Assembly: GCA_002350855.1 (NCBI GenBank) | Contig: DEFM01000006.1 | Coordinates: 106,637 to 170,636 of the forward strand | Source of the DNA: Prevotellaceae bacterium UBA2852 | GTDB taxonomy: Bacteria; Bacteroidota; Bacteroidia; Bacteroidales; Bacteroidaceae | Length of the DNA stretch: 64,000 nt | Direction: 5' to 3' | Shown here: piece after piece, positions 63,201 through 64,000 of the stretch | Layout: each line of letters opens with the position of its first letter | Numbering within the stretch: the first letter of the stretch is position 1 | Notes under the pieces: generated by a model | What the model saw: only the letters and a program-made list of their open reading frames with translations | Databases searched by the model: none | What the model was told of the DNA's origin: nothing | Position numbers and translations under genes: made by a program

Positions 63201-63999
63201 CTCCGTTGTCTGTAACACCTTCAAACAAAGCAATAAGGTCGTCGGCTGTCAATGTAGATGCCTTGGCACCATTTGCGTCAGTGTGATATTGTGTACCATC
63301 GGTATCCACACACTCCTTGACACACTTGTATTTAAGCTCGTAGTAAGCTCTCTCACGTTGAGGAAGAGTACGATATATATCAATCGTAATTTCAGGGTCA
63401 ATGGTATAGTAGTCCGTACCGTAGTTGGTAATGTTCAACTCACGATAACCGTCAACGAATGTCAAGTTACCGTCACCGTAAAGACCACCTGTATGTCCAG
63501 TACCCAATGTAATAAGGTCGCGATGATATACGTCATGGATTGATGCCGATGCATTTCCGAATACTGTAGTTGTGTTGGCATAGACTGTAGAAGAACCGGA
63601 AGATGTATTTCCTCCTGCGAACACGGCGTTATAGATGGTAATACCCCTGGAGTCAAGAGATGCCCAACGGCTGTCTAGGTTCTTATTACCCAGAGTATTC
63701 AGGTCTGATGTTTGTACATAATCACCGACAGAATATGCATGTCCATTGATTGTCACAGCAGAAAGAACTTTGCAGTATGGTTCTACCACCACCTTACAGT
63801 CCTCAGTAAGAAGATATTCTCCTCCGTCCGTGTACCAGCTACCACCATACTGGCCGTTGCTATTATAAGAACCGCCTTCTTTCCGGTAGTAGTATCCTTC
63901 CATAGCATCATCATAGCGTGCACTATTCGGGAACTTCTGTCCCACACATAATGCACCGTTCTTCTCGTATGCACTGTAAACGTAACCGATATCACCGCC
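57229..63999 (-). CDS. Giant surface protein 2 with C-terminal sorting-type tail (5' end outside window)
   Basis: 2,256 residues visible; the frame is open to the window edge (GGDIGYVYSAYEKNGALCV precedes the GTG at 63945), so the N-terminus is missing. Early visible parts still have NAVFAGGN and GGLYGDGN fragments like the YGGG repeats. Most of the rest is long, Tyr/Asn/Thr-rich beta sequence with GLUG-like EGTLHGDGHTITGLDHSLFG around residue 1570. The C-terminus (PIRIYTADGARVATFKIHTD, then FEVPVSAKGVYLVNNKKLIIH) is a type IX-like sorting domain. Giant gene 1 starts 8 bp after its stop, so both are one transcript. Confidence 0.8.
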   Translation of the reverse strand, partial: GGDIGYVYSAYEKNGALCVGQKFPNSARYDDAMEGYYYRKEGGSYNSNGQYGGSWYTDGGEYLLTEDCKVVVEPYCKVLSAVTINGHAYSVGDYVQTSDLNTLGNKNLDSRWASLDSRGITIYNAVFAGGNTSSGSSTVYANTTTVFGNASASIHDVYHRDLITLGTGHTGGLYGDGNLTFVDGYRELNITNYGTDYYTIDPEITIDIYRTLPQRERAYYELKYKCVKECVDTDGTQYHTDANGAKASTLTADDLIALFEGVTDNGVPIIITNDKGEKVPNPIYWEENGVCSIYAGRLMNTIQRSDFCGVFGSRMVMKGAQDRVPEVVDYTNYTINRVREVSLNQQRSVIPADIEHKPGADPNSEEPEDYLDVSKAIHGNYFGIYNVVNYLGALTSDVHFRPNEDTRITDNSDTETYGPEKDEHGNLVGDDLTYYNWKKKHVKERKRNNGTSFNKVALASGVYLELTSEKSTGTELNEKDWGYVTGVIELDLINVQTGIGGGFVYAKNEHGRQTYTPKNHNTLTELNADAITRKNYTYSTTDLYEWQTSGNFVHGTQTIIDDCYNISGRYSGDGAVPAHYWFIKGSVYVYDRYISAYTGSPNAYSERINIPLTITASSNAHMKLLNVMPNRYAYFSQPDVPIEDGKKIVINDVSYYKNDPISYWDWYLLSKAERALFVEDTYVTIAACKVGDTDYPEGSVLLPEDYETLKASAPKKRLNGTESPLEPSAYHTELQKDVAFDYIFRSSNNVGHDTGYMLTYSMSNPRPWDTWYTKVESANHERLSPEDYNNETGYESGPTYHLKGTEGGILGQRGYNIDNVISKETYDTYQSMITSHSSDVPDGQAEFEPAYIVTEQVEYNDGGDVHHLNVGTAIPASLVPTLPAGSASPAYICLGTIQLEATEYIYVNTKMTAEQKAEYISMYQTESPLLADEIDNSIVPAYICTTAGLYGGNYYEVGKNYRGLEVWSSMSKTDRERFDFNYDAFDLLIDPLYSRDEAGNVVYAEGRKYQYDGADFTTAAQVEANGVGYSLSQYVDYSATYQGTETLNYGGQTITNGTEVSRTVFESIPNEKRFYSPISVQAAGNVYVVHTAFEIGNSPYAPGTTITANAYNSLGTSEQSNISVLTFTSEQVGKTYYYCRESYVVGEHGEGVAVTKAAVEGSTGSASYTNGQTVPLGFVIEASNYSNLTNKQMNFLIHGISPNGTGTLYVARNSDIFDLSKEKIITVIYEYNYEESDATAMHITPISERHVVNFHLQFKSGVPTVENIKSPRMVIPGDYVGLREPNVIPGAYEVTGGGWKIFEKISDAENHTNGIDYIPRVDKLYWYNDGYYVAYYAKTYLGETYSNHVPLRVANYHDLDAVMKDKAHHMYVDNPSVKRESKIYIDNRTCESDPTKSELDLLKDFFDLSVLSTTPEAGTALEGHANLDTHVHSARNLEFILRSDVSPKAYSVDGGSVTGWTPIGYDNSLEDTGKCFEGTLHGDGHTITGLDHSLFGHLCGEVYNLGVTGSYTSAGIADEGSGYLENCWINTSDNTEKNKKALFENPINTANRTVHLVNCYYPQENQYLSGSGSIEKPLHAFRNGEVTYDLNGFYLFKRYCDNNSSVNTNPYQYYTVGANKTLTLHTGYYANATGPYLFYDNADNYLGSYVESRFADGDYQYAGGEVPSDLDERYDEEHEAYHPIWPDDYFFFGQALNYNHVNGRTHQDNPTVINRSGNYLVTTDAGNRVFRAPAYYRSGNAGVAYFNPYAVFAQTMYGDESMIAYKDMTAIDFTGGNGDLAAGYKMGNVAASGKLPARFYPPLLDDGGLSAFVNVDLTKNLLVYTGVPGGTGTGQTPNASQKTANVVSAYLADGTYTETNTTYRTVDFMDPSHIRGHWVQQSGGVYTAVRDHFLVDLQDFNAPIAYNFGSGNRMWYQRYPDHFVNMNSGWESVSLPFEVELVTTDKKGELTHFYKNSTKGHEYWLREFKGNVQQKMENNQPVDGVFTADFDPLAPSNHTKNYTNTFLYDYYYSQYEFLDRNTDEFKKIYYSTDYLAARYPVDNYPYYDAGKPYIVGFPGKTFFEFDLSGTWTPDNLVNFPITIASPGKQYITFASVEGTSIGVSDNEMEGVSSGGYTFVPTYLNNPEAASVSVFALDNDGGSFENTTAGAASLTAFRPYIKAPSSTKARKIILNKSSGEIDLEPTGEDIDDGSLIVYSENDKIVVKSTLRRTMPIRIYTADGARVATFKIHTDETFEVPVSAKGVYLVNNKKLIIH

Positions 64000-64000
64000 A

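Overview
The window looks like a chromosomal stretch of a Bacteroidales bacterium, most likely Prevotella-like. The sequence-based reasons are TAnnTTTG-type -7 promoter elements without Shine-Dalgarno sequences, many short-leader lipoproteins, exported proteins ending in G(L/V)Y(I/L)VN-K-K sorting-type tails, GH43/GH2 enzymes, and the Bacteroidetes-type gene set (DUF4924, a PurF-like paralogue starting MGGFFG, a rhamnose operon). The genus is inference.

Layout. 0-3.1 kb: end of an arabinan/xylan utilisation locus (two GH43 genes). 3.1-6.4 kb (minus): comEC, rpe and a coiled-coil membrane protein. 6.5-11.0 kb (plus): nrnA-like DHH phosphoesterase, hemW with a TTG start, a Glu/Ala-rich small lipoprotein, and a PurF-like protein that lacks the catalytic Cys. 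11.0-11.5 kb: a repeat-rich gap. 11.5-15.3 kb: LD-carboxypeptidase, VanX-type dipeptidase, PheC-like binding protein and BASS transporter. 15.5-23.0 kb: DUF3943 outer-membrane protein, patatin-barrel protein, a third GH43, fmt and an ECF sigma factor. 23.1-29.7 kb (minus): prfC, rfbD, DUF4924, LysE-type exporter, a lipoprotein, ansA and a ROK kinase. 29.9-35.1 kb (plus): NfeD-like/flotillin pair, Sua5-type protein, ClC channel with CBS domains, and a MntA/HepT toxin-antitoxin pair. 35.2-37.2 kb (minus): a secreted protein and a small WGDELW-tailed peptide. 38.2-45.3 kb (plus): an L-rhamnose catabolic operon. 45.5-64.0 kb (minus): two giant repetitive surface proteins, an HI0933-type flavoprotein and a GH2 enzyme.

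The most unusual part is the rhamnose operon. Its genes are separated by three tandem arrays of CCTAGG palindromes repeating at almost exactly 10 bp, one DNA helical turn, with 28 perfect copies in about 500 bp. Two arrays bracket a four-helix-bundle (S23-like) gene, and the third stands alone before the aldolase gene. The operon also contains an isomerase of the FucI/AraA type where RhaA would be expected, and an orphan AT-rich lipoprotein gene bordered by inverted GC-rich repeats.

A second theme is repeats. A roughly 43-bp GC-rich palindromic element occurs six times. It abuts stop codons and has become coding sequence in prfC (N-terminus), rfbD (C-terminus and stop) and the MFS transporter (N-terminus). 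A composite AT-rich/GTTTCA element occurs at 11.1 and 37.9 kb in opposite orientation. No tRNA, rRNA, insertion sequence, CRISPR array or phage gene was recognised.
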